Shown here in pieces: positions 23,890 to 34,637 of a DNA stretch of 64,000 bases (its first letter is position 1; each line of letters begins with the position of its first letter). A model generated the notes under the pieces. That model did not search any database. It was not told the DNA's origin and saw only the letters and a list, made by a program, of their open reading frames with translations. The stretch comes from Leptodactylus fallax (taxonomy: Eukaryota > Chordata > Amphibia > Anura > Leptodactylidae): the NCBI GenBank assembly GCA_947044405.1, contig CAMRHE010000021.1, positions 8,974,501-9,038,500 of the forward strand. Reading direction: 5' to 3'. The position numbers and the translations under genes are program-made.

Positions 23890-24142
23890 AGTCACAGTAT
23901 AATGTTCCACAGTGGCCCCACACATTATAATATGCTCCCTAGAGGCCCCCCCAGTATCATGATCTACAGTGGCCCCACACAAAATAAAATGCTCCCCAGA
24001 GGGGCCACTAGTACAATGCTCCACAGTGCCCCCCATTATAATTCTCCACAGTGGCCCCAAACAATAATATGCTCTCCAGAGAGCCCCCCCAGTATAAGGC
24101 TCCACATGGGCCCCACACAGTATAATATGCTCCCCAGAGGCT
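23890..24142. repeat. imperfect minisatellite, CCACAGTGGCCCC type
   Basis: Roughly seven diverged units of 30-40 bp. Each contains a variant of TGCTCCACAGTGGCCCC followed by an A+T-rich block (ACAxTATAATA). The inverse motif reappears at 25125-25180. It reads open in two frames only because the repeats lack stops, so no protein is proposed. Confidence 0.75.
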
Positions 24143-25080
24143 CGAGCCAGTTCAGACGAACCCCTCAAAATTCATTTTGATGACTATTCATGAAGTTCAG
24201 CCCTCCATTTAGTTTCAGTGCTATTATTATACTCTGGGGTCTCTTCAGACCCAAGAATATAATAATTGGAGGCCCAAGGAAGGTGATGGAAAATAACAAA
24301 CAGTTATACTCACCTTCCCTTACTTCTCCTGCACATCCTTGCATTGCTTTGCTTCCTCTTCAGGTCTGTGGCTGACGTCAGCTACAAGCCAGAAATAGCC
24401 AGCAGATGATGCCGGATTGCTGGACACCCAGGAGAGATGAGGATTTTTTTTATTTTTACAGACCTCCCTTGGGTAAGCTTCTATTGGAAAGGGGTGATGT
24501 GGCTGGGTCTGTCCGAGGCTGTTGACATGCACAGCATACCGATACAGCTGTAAGTAGAGCTCCCCTGATTTAAGTCATCAGGCTCTGGATTCCGGGGGCC
24601 CCTTTGGGGATGGGGGCCCTGGGCAATTGCCCAGTCTGCCCCACTAATACCGGCCCTGCCAATAACAAATTGTGGACCTCTAAAAGTGAAATAGCACCCC
24701 ATCCATCCACATGACAAAACATTTCTCAAAATCTTCAGAAACAGCAAAAAAATACAAAGTATTTTAGAATATATTAATTATAATTAATTTTTTGAGGTTA
24801 TCATGTGCATAACTATAGGAAAAAGCATTTTGCTGCTTTTCCTCCCTTTTCAATCTACAATTTGCAATTCCCCCCACATTATTCCCTCAATGTCCCCTAA
24901 TGCCCATCTAATGTCCTCTGTTGCCCCATATATGTTTCCCGAATGTCCTCTGATGCTCCCTTATAGTAACAATACACTCACCTACAGTGGGAAAAAGCAG
25001 AACAGCGGCAGTCACACCCGGATAAAAAACCTCTTTATTTAAATAAGTTACAGGCAGGTTTTAGCTGTGGACTCACAAGC
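24143..25080. other. mixed dispersed repeats, no gene
   Basis: It includes the GC-rich repeat type seen at 18540 (24265-24330) and a GGGGGCCC-rich segment near 24590-24650 similar to one near 25640-25690. Nothing coding was recognised. Confidence 0.4.
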
Positions 25081-25089
25081 AACGGGCCG

Positions 25090-25113
25090 TTTCGTGCTAC
25101 TGCACTTCTACAG
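25090..25113 (-). ncRNA. hammerhead-like core, degenerate
   Basis: The minus strand reads CTGTAGA, then A, a perfect four-pair hairpin GTGC-AGTA-GCAC, then GAAA. A hammerhead core needs CTGANGA, so this copy has a substitution in the first box. It lies in a short repeat whose continuation (CGGCCCGTTGC) was not assigned to a coding element. Activity is doubtful. Confidence 0.25.
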
Positions 25114-26080
25114 GCTTGACAATGTACTGTGTGGGGGTCATTGTGGAGCATATGATACTGTGTGGGGGCCACTGTGGAGTGGTACTATTAACAGTATCAG
25201 GCCCTGTTCACATGGTGGAATCTGAGACTGATTTTGCAGCAGATTCCTCCCTCATTCTGCCTCCTATTGAAAGTAATTGGAGCAGGAAGCTGGAAAAAAA
25301 AAAGTGTCCTGCTGGACCTTGCTGGAGATTCGGCAGCTGATTCGGAGGCCGCGGCTTGAGACTCCTCACTGGTTAGACTCATTAATTTGGGCCTAATCAG
25401 CAGTGGAAAATCGCAAGGGCATGCTGATGTTCTGCACCCTGAGCCGGGGGCAGAAGATAAAGAAGAATCCAAGGAAGATGTCTGCCTCAAATTCCTCTTT
25501 ACTTTCCAATGTCTGAACAGGTTGTACAGTATCTATTTGTATAAATGGACTGTATTACACTCCACTCCAGTAGGTCTGCCTCAGCAAAAAACACCCAATT
25601 TCGATTGTTTTTTTGCTGTATTGTGCATGAGTTACTCCAAAAGGGGCCCAATGGAGCACTGTCGCCCAAGGGCCCACACAAACCTGGAGCCGGTCCTGCA
25701 GTGGACCATGAAAGACATATACAGTCCCTGCCCATAACTGCTGCTCCATTTGCTGATAGCAGTGACACCTTTCTTAGAGAAATAATGACAGCTGGGTATT
25801 CTCCATTGCAGTTGAACACAGACCATCACTTGCCTAAACACAGTGTAACTCATTAAGATTACCAGGTGCGAGCTCAGTTGACACATACATGTATGACTGC
25901 ATGCATATTGTTATTATCAATGCCAGTGATAGTGCAAATGAGTAGGAGGAAGAGGAGTAGGTGAAGCAGACAGTGATAGTGATGGTGGTGGTCGTGATAA
26001 TAAAAACGAGGTGAAAAACATGTACTAGTTGTGGTCATAATCTGGCCTCAAGACTGACCACTAGCAGGAGGAGGATGGTT
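25114..26080. other. mixed repeats, no gene
   Basis: It contains an inverse piece of the 23890 minisatellite (25125-25180), a GGCCCTGTTCACAT-started segment from 25199 that resembles a MITE end, and a tract of GTGGTGATAG-like repeats near 25960. No convincing coding sequence. Confidence 0.4.
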
Positions 26081-26320
26081 TTATTCATATTGCTTGCCAT
26101 GCCTATACAAGCCACTGCCAATTAATTTTCCGATATGATTTTGTGATACAGGTACATGTGTTGATAGAGAGATAAACTTCCTAAGCTTCCTGCTTCTGCA
26201 GTACAGTATGTGTGGATGATCTTGGCTTAATTTCTGCCTGCAAATCTGGCACACTTTGACAGATTTGTCTTCTGGAAATGTAGATAAAAATACCCACACA
26301 AAACCACAGAACTTGAAACA
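26081..26320 (-). pseudogene. hAT N-terminal BED-type zinc finger fragment
   Basis: The minus strand gives VWVFLSTFPEDKSVKVCQIC followed by RQKLS. The W, F and CxxC spacing fits a BED zinc finger, the DNA-binding domain at the N-terminus of many hAT transposases. The histidine half is not clear and there is no continuing frame. The hAT link is inferred from the domain and from other hAT relics nearby. Confidence 0.4.
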
Positions 26321-26672
26321 TATCTGTGACTACGGCTGTGACCACAACCAGCCATACAAGACATTTTTTATTCAGACACTTTTATGCAACAAAAACTCAA
26401 TTAACTAGGTGCTAACAAATGACTCTTATGTAGCAAAAAAACATAAGACAGAGGAAAACTGTATATGTAAATTTGTGAATGAACAAACAAGCCTTATGCA
26501 GCAAAAACTTAATTACAAGACAGAGGGACCCCGGTCATACTAGTGTTAGTGTAGCTAGTATATAACTTCACTATCCCTGAGGGGTTTAGTAAATTGTAAC
26601 TAATGTTTATCAATGAAGAAACAGGACAGTTTTTAACAATTGAACAAATCTTATGCAGTAAAAAGTCAATTA

Positions 26673-26687
26673 CAAGTTGTGATGTAG
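26673..26687. repeat. 15-bp target-site duplication, left
   Basis: CAAGTTGTGATGTAG recurs exactly at 27533-27547, bracketing the paired Penelope-like copies. Confidence 0.85.
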
Positions 26688-26750
26688 TGGAAGAGTGAAG
26701 AAATCAGGCGATACCTTTTAGAGGCTAACTGAGTATATTTATAAGTAAGC

Positions 26751-26778
26751 TTTCAGGAGTACTTGCTCCCTTCATCAG
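26751..26778 (-). ncRNA. hammerhead-ribozyme-like core, PLE copy 1
   Basis: The minus strand reads CTGATGA, A, GGGAG, loop, CTCCT, GAAA. The GGGAG/CTCCT stem forms four Watson-Crick pairs and a closing G-U. One extra A sits before the stem compared with the textbook core. Flanking helices I and III are short and imperfect by eye. Confidence 0.4.
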
Positions 26779-27400
26779 ACATGGTGTGATACAAGAACTG
26801 AAAATTAACAGATTTTTATACACATGGTTTTCAAAGCATTTTAGAGTCCTTAAAAAAAATTGCAATCTAAGTAGAGAAGTTATTTACAACAGGTCAAAAA
26901 AACAGTCTGGAAACTTGTGGTGCGTGACGGAGGGATCAGTAATTCTTGCTGTTATCTGATTGCTATCAGGAGGTGATTTGTGTCCCTCACAGGTCATACA
27001 TAGTTTGATTTGAAGCTGGCATGAATATTGAGTTCAGTTCATGGTTCAAACATAGTGTGACATGAAGCTGGCATGAATATTAAGTCCAAATTGCAGAGTT
27101 TGAAATTTTTGCATAAATTTGTACTCCATTTCTTTCCTTTTCTCCTGTGTCTTAAAATGCCAGCTTCAAATCAAACTATGTATGACCTGTGAGGGACACA
27201 AATCACCTCCTGATAGCAAACAGATAACAGCAAGAATTACTGATCCCTCCGTCACGCACCACAAGTTTCCAGACTGTTTTTTTGACCTGTTGTAAATAAC
27301 TTCTCTACTTAGATTGCAATTTTTTTTAAGGACTCTAAAATGCTTTGAAAACCATGTGTATAAAAATCTGTTAATTTTCAGTTCTTGTATCACACCATGT

Positions 27401-27428
27401 CTGATGAAGGGAGCGAGTACTCCTGAAA
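27401..27428 (+). ncRNA. hammerhead-ribozyme-like core, PLE copy 2
   Basis: The plus strand reads CTGATGA, A, GGGAG, loop CGAGTA, CTCCT, GAAA. The core matches the one at 26751 apart from one loop base, as expected for the inverted partner. Same caveats on helices I and III. Confidence 0.4.
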
Positions 27429-27532
27429 GCTTACTTATAAATATACTCAGTTAGCCTCTAAAAGGTATCGCCTGATTTCTTCACTCTTCCACTACTTTCA
27501 ATGGCTAACACGGTACAACATCATACTACTAT

Positions 27533-27547
27533 CAAGTTGTGATGTAG
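27533..27547. repeat. 15-bp target-site duplication, right
   Basis: Exact copy of 26673-26687. Confidence 0.85.
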
Positions 27548-27697
27548 ACATGAGCATGATCTTTTCACCACCAGACTGATATTGTGCTCCCTCTTGGAAT
27601 TCAGAGTGCAAGAACTTAGATTTATTATCTCTGTAATGGGTAAATGAAGCACTAAAAAGAAAACATGACCTGCATGACTTGAATGTCCTGGAAAATA

Positions 27698-27707
27698 GAT
27701 AGATATG

Positions 27708-27748
<41 letters not shown>
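27698..27748. repeat. (TAGA)n microsatellite, first part
   Basis: GATA/TAGA repeats interrupted once (TATGAGATAGA). The tract is split by two Tc1 insertions and continues at 29372-29404 and 31011-31042. Confidence 0.95.
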
Positions 27749-29371
27749 CATTGCCTTGTGAAAGTATTCGGCCCCCTTGAACTTTTCAACCTTTTGCCAC
27801 ATTTCAGGCTTCAAACATAAGGATATAAAATTTAAATTTTTTGGTGAAGAATCAACAACAAGTGGGACACAATTGTGAAGTGGAACGAAATTTATTGGTT
27901 ATTTTAAACTTTTGTAAACAATAAAAAACTGAAAAATGGGGAGCGCAATATTATTCGGCCCCTTTACTTTCAGTGCAGAAAACTCACTCCAGAAGTTCAG
28001 TGAGGATCTCTGAATGATCCAATGTTGTCCTAAATGACTGATGATGATAAATATAATCCACCTGTGTGTAATCAAGTCTCCGTATAAATGCACCTGCTCT
28101 GTGATAGTTTCAGGGTTCTGTTTAAAGCGCAGAGAGCATCATGAAGACCAAGGAACACACCAGGCAGGTCCGTGATACTGTTGTGGAGAAGTTTAAAGCC
28201 GGATTTGGATACAAAAAGATTTCCCAAACTTTAAACATCCCAAGGAGCACTGTGAAAGCGATCATATTGAAATGGAAGGAGTATCAGACCACTGCAAATC
28301 TACCAAGACCCGGCCGTCTCTCTAAACTTTCATCTCAAACAAGGAGAAGACTGATCAGAGATGCAGCCAAGAGGCCCATGATCACTCTGGATGAACTGCA
28401 GAGATCTACAGCTGAGGTGGGAGAGTCTGTCCATAGGACAACAATCAGTCGTACACTGCACAAATCTGGCCTTTATAGAAGAGTGGCAAGAAGAAAGCCA
28501 TTCTCAAAGATATCCATAAAAAGTCTCATTTAAAGTTTTCCACAAGCCACCTGGGAGACACACCAAACATGTGGAAGAAGGTGCTCTGGTCAGATGAAAC
28601 CAAAATCGAACTTTTTGGCCACAATGCAAAACGATATGTTTGGCGTAAAAGCAACACAGCTCATCACCCTGAACACACCATCCAAAGTGTCAAACATGGT
28701 GGTAGCAGAATCATGGTTTGGGCCTGCTTTTCTTCAGCAGGGACAGGGAAGATGGTTAAAATTGATGGGAAGATGGATGGAGCCAAATACAGGACCATTC
28801 TGGAAGAAAACCTGTTGTAGTCTGCAAAAGACCTGAGACTGGGACGGAGATTTATCTTCCAAGACTATGATCCCAAACATAAAGCAAAATTTACAATGGA
28901 ATGGTTCACAAATAAATGTATCCAGGTGTTAGAATGGTCAAGTCAAAGTCCAGACCTCAATCCAATCGAGAATCTGTGGAAAGAGCTGAAAACTGCTGTT
29001 CACAAACGCTCTCCATCCAACCTCACTGAGCTCGAGCTGTTTTCCAAGGAAGAATGGGCAAGAATTTCAGTCTCTCGTGCAAAACTGATAGAGACATACC
29101 CCAAGCGACTTGCAGCTGTAATCGCAGCAAAAGGTGGCGCTGCAAAGTATTAACTTAAGGGGGTCGAATAATTTGGCACGCCCCATTTTTCAGTTTTTTA
29201 TTTTTTACAAAACTTTAAAGTATCCAATAAATTTCGTTCCACTTCACGATTGTGTCCCACTTGTTGTTGATTCTTCACCAAAAAATTAAAATTTATATCC
29301 TTATGTTTGAAGCCTGAAATGTGGCAAAAGGTTGAAAAGTTCAAGGGGTCGAATACTTTCACAAGGCACTG
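27749..29371 (+). mobile_element. Tc1 family B element, copy 1
   Basis: About 1.62 kb, flanked by TA at 27747-27748 and 29372-29373. Termini read CATTGCCTTGTGAAAG and, inverted, CTTTCACAAGGCACTG. Terminal repeats are about 200 bp with inner copies of the terminal motif (IR/DR type). It contains one broken transposase gene. The insertion target was a TA in a TAGA microsatellite. Confidence 0.93.
28141..29153 (+). pseudogene. Tc1 family B transposase, broken
   Basis: Corresponds to the intact 339-aa protein at 55391. The N-terminal helix-turn-helix part is open to about 28505. There a one-base loss in the PFLKDIH region shifts the frame, giving an early stop at 28533. Catalytic-domain sequence continues in another frame from about 28510: WSDET near 28590, then a Glu-to-stop change (TAG) at 28818-28820. 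The QDND motif is altered to QDYD. The NPIENLW block with the third catalytic residue is present, and the C-terminus AAKGGAAKY ends at 29153. Not functional. Confidence 0.92.
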
Positions 29372-29374
29372 TAG

Positions 29375-29404
<30 letters not shown>
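29372..29404. repeat. (TAGA)n microsatellite, middle part
   Basis: Short TAGA tract lying between the two Tc1 elements. It includes both TA target duplications. Confidence 0.95.
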
Positions 29405-29406
<2 letters not shown>

Positions 29407-31010
29407 GTGGGAAAAAAAAGTATTTAGTCAGCCACCAATTGTGCAAGTTCTACCACTTAAAAAGATGAGAGAGGCCTGTAATTGACATCATAAGTAGACA
29501 TCAACTATGAGAGACAAAATGAGAAAACATATCTAGAAAAATCACATTATCTGATTTTTTAAGAATTTATTTGCAAATTATGGTGGAAAATAAGTATTTG
29601 GTCATCTATAAACAAGCAAGATTTCTGGCTCTCACAGACCTGTAACTTCTTCTTTAAGAGGCTCCTCTGTCCTCCACTCATTACCTGTAGTAGTGGCTCC
29701 TGTTTGAAATTGTTATCAGTATAAAAGACACCTGTTCACAACCTCAAACAGTCATAATCCAAACTCCACTATGGTGAAGACCAAAGAGCTGTGGAAGGAC
29801 ACCAGAAACAAAATTGCAGACCTGCACCAGGCTGGGAAGACTGAATCTGCAATAGGCAAGCAGCTTGGTGTGAAGAAATCAACTGTGGGAGCAATAATTA
29901 GAAAATGGAAGACATACAAGACCACTGATAATCTCCCTCGATCAGGGGTTCCACGCAAGATCTCACCCCGTGGGGTCAAAATGATCACAAGAACGGTGAG
30001 CAAAAATCCCAGAACCACACGGGGGGACCTAGTGAATGACCTGCAGTAAGCCGGGACTAACGTAACAAAGGCTACCGTCAGTAACATACTATGCCGCCAG
30101 GGACTCAGATCCTGCAGTGCCAGACGTGTCCCCCTGCTTAAGCCAGTGCATATCCGGGCCCATCTGAAGTTTGCTAGAGAGCATTTGGATGTTCCAGAAG
30201 AGTATTGGGAGAATGTCATATGGTCAAATGAAACCAAAGTAGAACTGTTTGGTAGAAACACAACTCTTCATGTTTGGAGGAGAGTGAATGCTGAGTTGCA
30301 TCCAAAGAACACCATACCTACTGTGAAGCATGGGGGTGGCAACATCATGCTTTGGGACTGTTTCTCTGCAAAGGGACCAGGACGACTGATCCGTGTACAT
30401 GAAAGAATGAATGGGGCCATGTATCGTGAGATTTTGAGTACAAACCTCCTTCCATCTGCAAGGGCATTGAAGATGAAACGTGGCTGGGTCTTTCAGCATG
30501 ACAATGATTCCAAGCACACCACCAAGGCTATTAAGGAGTGGTTTCGTAAGAAGCATTTTAAGGTCCTGGAGTGGCCTAGTCAGTCTCCAGATCTCAACCC
30601 CATAGAAAACCTTTGGAGGGAGTTGAAAGTCCGTGTTGCCCAGCGACAGCCCCAAAACATCAATGCTCTAGAGGAGATCTGCATGGAGGAATGGGCCAAC
30701 ATACCAGCAACAGTGTGTGCCAACCTTGTGAAGACTTACAGAAAATGTTTAACCTCTGTCATTGCCAACAAAGGATATATAACAAAGTATTGAGATGAAC
30801 TTTTGTTATTGACCAAATACTTATTTTAAACTATAATTTGCAAATAAATTCTTTAAAAAATCAGACAATGTGATTTTCTGGATTTGTTTTCTCATTTTGA
30901 CTCTCATAGTTGAGGTCTACCTATGATGTCAATTACAGGCCGGACTCATCGTTTTAAGTGGGAGAACTTGCACAATTGGTGGTTGACTAAATACTTTTTT
31001 TTCCCCACTG
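29405..31010 (+). mobile_element. Tc1 family A element, copy 2
   Basis: About 1.6 kb between TA at 29403-29404 and TA at 31011-31012. The left terminus reads GAGTGGGAAAAAA (first base C changed to G) and the right ends TTCCCCACTG. Terminal repeats are about 200 bp with inner AAGTATTTGGTCA direct repeats. It carries a single transposase frame with one nonsense codon. Confidence 0.93.
29771..30793 (+). pseudogene. Tc1 family A transposase, nonsense and catalytic mutation
   Basis: A 340-codon frame from [15 protein letters not shown] to GYITKY, interrupted only by TAA at 30047-30049 (codon 93, where the sister copy has Lys). It contains the 7-residue linker VSKNPRT that the copy at 45582 lacks. 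The first catalytic position reads WSNET instead of WSDET (Asp to Asn), which alone should abolish catalysis. [10 protein letters not shown] and NPIENLW hold the second and third positions (DD34E spacing). Start chosen by alignment with the other copy. Confidence 0.93.

Positions 31011-31042
<32 letters not shown>
31011..31042. repeat. (TAGA)n microsatellite, last part
   Basis: Continuation of the same tract after the second Tc1 insertion. Confidence 0.95.
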
Positions 31043-33120
31043 CACATATTATTGTCTTGTTGTTAAGTGTGTATTGACTACTGAATATGACCTATTATAG
31101 GTATTGTTAAACAGTTAGCTATAACAGAAGCATTTCAGAAATGGAGCTCATTAAATAATTGAGTAATAGATGTGATAAAATTCTAAAAAGCCGCTCTTAT
31201 TCAAACAGTTGGAGCAGAGTTAACTTGACTTTCTTAAATATGATATCTTCTAACAAAATACAAAAAAGGCAATGGAAAGTCTTTGAAAAAAAATGCATTA
31301 CTATGTGCCACAATGCTGTTAACATGTGAAACTTTGCTTCATCTGTATGGTCTACAAATAAAAAAGAAGGGAAATATTGTAGACACTTTTTACATAAATT
31401 CTGTTTTGTCTGAAATATATGTACAGTATATATTTTATTATCTTTCAATATTTTGACATGTGATTTAAAAAGGGGTATAAATTCCAACCTTAGAATGCTA
31501 TGGCATAGGATAGATGGGATCCCATCTTTAACTTGCACGGAAACATTACAATCCACTAGCTGTTTATAGAACTGTGAAAACTCTACTCTGCCCTAACTTT
31601 ACTTAAATGAACAGAACTCACAATGCAGAGGGATGTGACCAGATAACCTGATCTGCAGCTAATACATTTTCTCATGAAATCCACACAAAATTATGATATG
31701 CTAACAAAAGACTTAAAGAAACTGCAATTCACCCTCTCCACCAATACAAAGTGGCCACTTATAGACACAAATAGCATAGCTAACATATTCCTTTGTATTA
31801 ACTTATGAGAAGATAATTTTTCTTTGGGGAGTTTATATGCTTATGACAAGTTTATATGCTACTACTGACAATGTAACATATGGCAATTACATGCCCATTT
31901 ATATTTTATAGACTAAACATTTTCCCCTTATTTTTATAGTTAGAATGATTCTCATGAACTTTTTGAGATGCTGGTCAGAAAAATATTTATGGCAAAATCT
32001 TGTCTATAGTAGGCAATATACACATCTATAGTGCACCGGCAGTTGGCAAAGTTAGAGAAAGCAGAACTGAAATATGAAACTTATTGGTTATACTCTATAC
32101 ATGAATTGGTTAAGTTTATTGGAAGTGCATTCAACTTTGAGACACACAGATTCTAAATGACTTACTATTTGCAAGCTTTATTTTTAATTTTATTCACTTA
32201 ATTCCACATGTTATATGACAAATATGGTTGTCATATGGTTGTATATATACTTATATGCTACAGTCCTAGGGATGTGTGCCTCTACACACTGCTATCTCAT
32301 AATGAGACAAAGACGCAAGGTGGGGAAGAAGAAATATGATGCACTTAAGATACACTGAATTAATTTGATAGAGATAAAAAATTGAGCTGAGTGAAACCGA
32401 TAGCATGAAAATAATATTTTACAGTTGGTTTAACCTTCTTATTTGCTCTTAATAGCAAGATGTACAGGACTAAGCTCTTTTGTCTGAGACAATGAGGATA
32501 AAAGGCTAAACAAAAAAAGAAAAAGAAAAGGCTGAGGAAAAACACCATGAAACATTTGATCTTGATGCTGGCCTCCTAATCGGCTTTGACGCTAAGATTA
32601 GTATCAAATGCTAGTACAATATCGGTTGCCTGTGCTATACACATTAAGGGGAATTCATTAAGATTGGCATTACATACACTGGTCTTGTTTTATTGTGTAC
32701 TTTTGTATATTACACCTAATTCATTTAGAGGCATATGACTTTTCATAAATTATGTGTGTTTCTGGCCCTTCTGTACCAGAAAGCTCGGAGCTGGCATAGA
32801 GTTGAACTATAATTTACAACAGTGTTTTGCCTTTGATTCATGAAGAAATACAGAACACACTTATAACATGAATGTTAGTTGCGCCATTTACATGCTATGG
32901 TGCAAAACAAAATAGCAGCTGTTATACAAAAATACATTATGAACTCACATCTGTATATATATCCACACTGTCATCGCCCCCACCCTGCCTACTTTTTGGA
33001 AATGTTTATAGATCAGCTTAAGGCTAAGGTCTCACGTTGCAGAAATGCTGTTCTTTGTTTCATATGTTGCTGTGTTTCTTGAGCTAAAGCCAATAGTGTC
33101 TTCATAAGATATGAGAAATA
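31043..33120. other. no gene recognised
   Basis: About 2 kb of A+T-rich sequence without transposon termini, coding signatures or tandem repeats that I could identify. It is the least repeat-dense stretch outside SLITRK6. Confidence 0.45.
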
Positions 33121-33124
33121 TATA

Positions 33125-33600
33125 GGAAGTAGAGATGGGCAAGCTTCTCAAGATTCAGGTCAAGCAAGTTTGGTACAAACCACACTTTAAATTGGCTTAA
33201 AACATAGTGCAGAACATTCTTAAGGCTCCTAGTAACCTATCTATCCAATTTCTATCTCTCTAAGGCAAACACAGTTGAAGTTATGTCAAAGTGAAAGTCA
33301 CATGTATGCTTATGTAAAAAGGGATGATAAGCAATGGATACAAACTTTAACCATACACAGCACTGACAGCCACTTTTACGCATTTTAACATTTAAAACGC
33401 TCTAAAAATTACCCTTTTTTGGGGGAAAGGTGATTGCCTATAGTTTTTAGACAAACATGGTGGTTGTATTGCAAAAAACAATAGTTTTGTATAAATATTA
33501 GCCAGTTTTGATGACGTGTAAGAACTACAGTATTTTTGTAGTTATTTGGGAAACACATTTGTGGCTGTGAGACACTTGAAAAGTGATGACGAATCGGCTT
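33125..33600 (+). repeat. dispersed repeat X, copy 1 (empty piggyBac site)
   Basis: It shares an ordered series of blocks with 50190-50450 plus 54643-54830 and, inverted, with 61785-62110: AAATTGGCTTAAAA, then a CTATCTATCC block, then ACTTTAACCATAC, then ATTTTAACATTTAAAAC. In this copy TTAA at 33347-33350 is uninterrupted. No coding potential. Transposon class unknown. Confidence 0.65.
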
Positions 33601-33626
33601 TTTAAATGGCTTTTTTTATGGGAGGA

Positions 33627-34619
33627 TGTGAACCGAGAGCAAGGCAGGTGGTTTGGACTCCGCAACCAGAAATGAACGCACACGCGGTAGTTCAAGAAAA
33701 AAAAATAATTTTTTACTATAAATTAATAAAGGCTAGTTAAAGGTAAAATGACAGGGATAAAGACAAGCAAAATATACAATAAAGCATGAACAATTTCAAG
33801 GCAAATTCTGCAATGGTTTCTACTTTTACTCTGTCCACTTTTGCAGTATGGACACTGAATGAACAATATACTCAAAACTATCCCTAACTGACCCTGACTT
33901 CACATTTGGGTGCACCCCCTTTTCCCCAGTGGTCCAGGTGGACCGCTTACAGTCCGTAGAAGCGCGCGGTGGGGCCCAAAGTTGGTCCTTTCTTTTATAG
34001 TGAAGCGTCCTCTCCTCACTGTTATCAGGATCTTGGGAGAAATGAAGTCCTCTTTAACAGGGAAACCCAATGAATGCAATGTAATCCAACAGCAGATTCC
34101 ACTCAGCACACTGACAGTCCTGCCGAATCCATACACTGAGCTGGGATGTAAGCCGGGATTGAGCAGTTACTGTCCAGTACGTCAACAGCACTGCGAGTCT
34201 CTATCTGTGGTATCCATATACACAGTCACAATGTCAGTCTCACTGATCAGCCACTAAGCACAGTTCCTTTCACGTGGACTCACTAGTCCTGTCGTCTCTT
34301 TACACTCTGTTTGTCTCTGGACCAAGATACAGCTTAGCTGTACAGAAAAATCTCCACACCAGTTCAACACAGCACAGACACCTGTCTTCTCTCTTGCCAA
34401 GATGGCTGCTGCTCTCTGTCTCGTCACTTCCTGCTTCTCTGCTCACACTTTGTCTGCAGAATAGGCAGGCTGACATAAAAAGGGGGGGGGTCTCACTCCA
34501 GCATCATGTCACAATTACAATGGCTGCTGTCTTAAAGGAACAGAATCACAGAAATACATTCAACATTAACAGTTTATACAGACAAATGAAGCTTAGGACA
34601 ACATTGGCTGTCTCTTACA
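33627..34619 (-). repeat. gypsy 3' LTR
   Basis: 993 bp, from TGTGAACCGAGAGC to GGCTGTCTCTTACA on the plus strand. Near-identical to 39832-40824. Confidence 0.95.
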
Positions 34620-34637
34620 TATTCCCCCCCACTTTAA
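34620..34637 (-). promoter_or_regulatory. polypurine tract
   Basis: The minus strand reads AAAGTGGGGGGAATA immediately before the 3' LTR. This is the expected purine-rich plus-strand primer site. Confidence 0.8.

Larger units (their letters stand above)
26688..27532. mobile_element. Penelope-like element insertion, two inverted truncated copies
   Basis: A minus-strand copy (26688-27159) and a plus-strand copy (27160-27532) are joined at their 5' truncated ends. About 330 bp pair almost perfectly, so the single strand would form a very long hairpin. The left copy keeps the end of the coding frame (reverse reading KFQTLQFGLNIHASFMS). Both keep the 3' UTR with a hammerhead-like core. The right copy extends about 45 bp further at its 3' end. 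One 15-bp duplication flanks the whole, so the pair integrated as one event. Family assignment comes from the related copy at 59263 that encodes a GIY-YIG domain. Confidence 0.85.

Noticed and set aside
23848..24180. Open frames on both strands across the CCACAGTGGCCCC repeats
   Set aside because: Repeat translation only; no conserved residues. Spacing is irregular and units are diverged, so it is not a CRISPR array either.
25499..25856. Overlapping open frames of about 100 codons
   Set aside because: Frames on both strands in GC-rich repeat sequence, with no domain.
27698..31042. TAGA repeats as a regulatory GATA-factor cluster
   Set aside because: Simple microsatellite behaviour and transposon interruption explain it; no gene nearby.
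31197..31556. Minus-strand 119-codon open frame
   Set aside because: A+T-rich, no domain, no splice or promoter evidence; likely chance.
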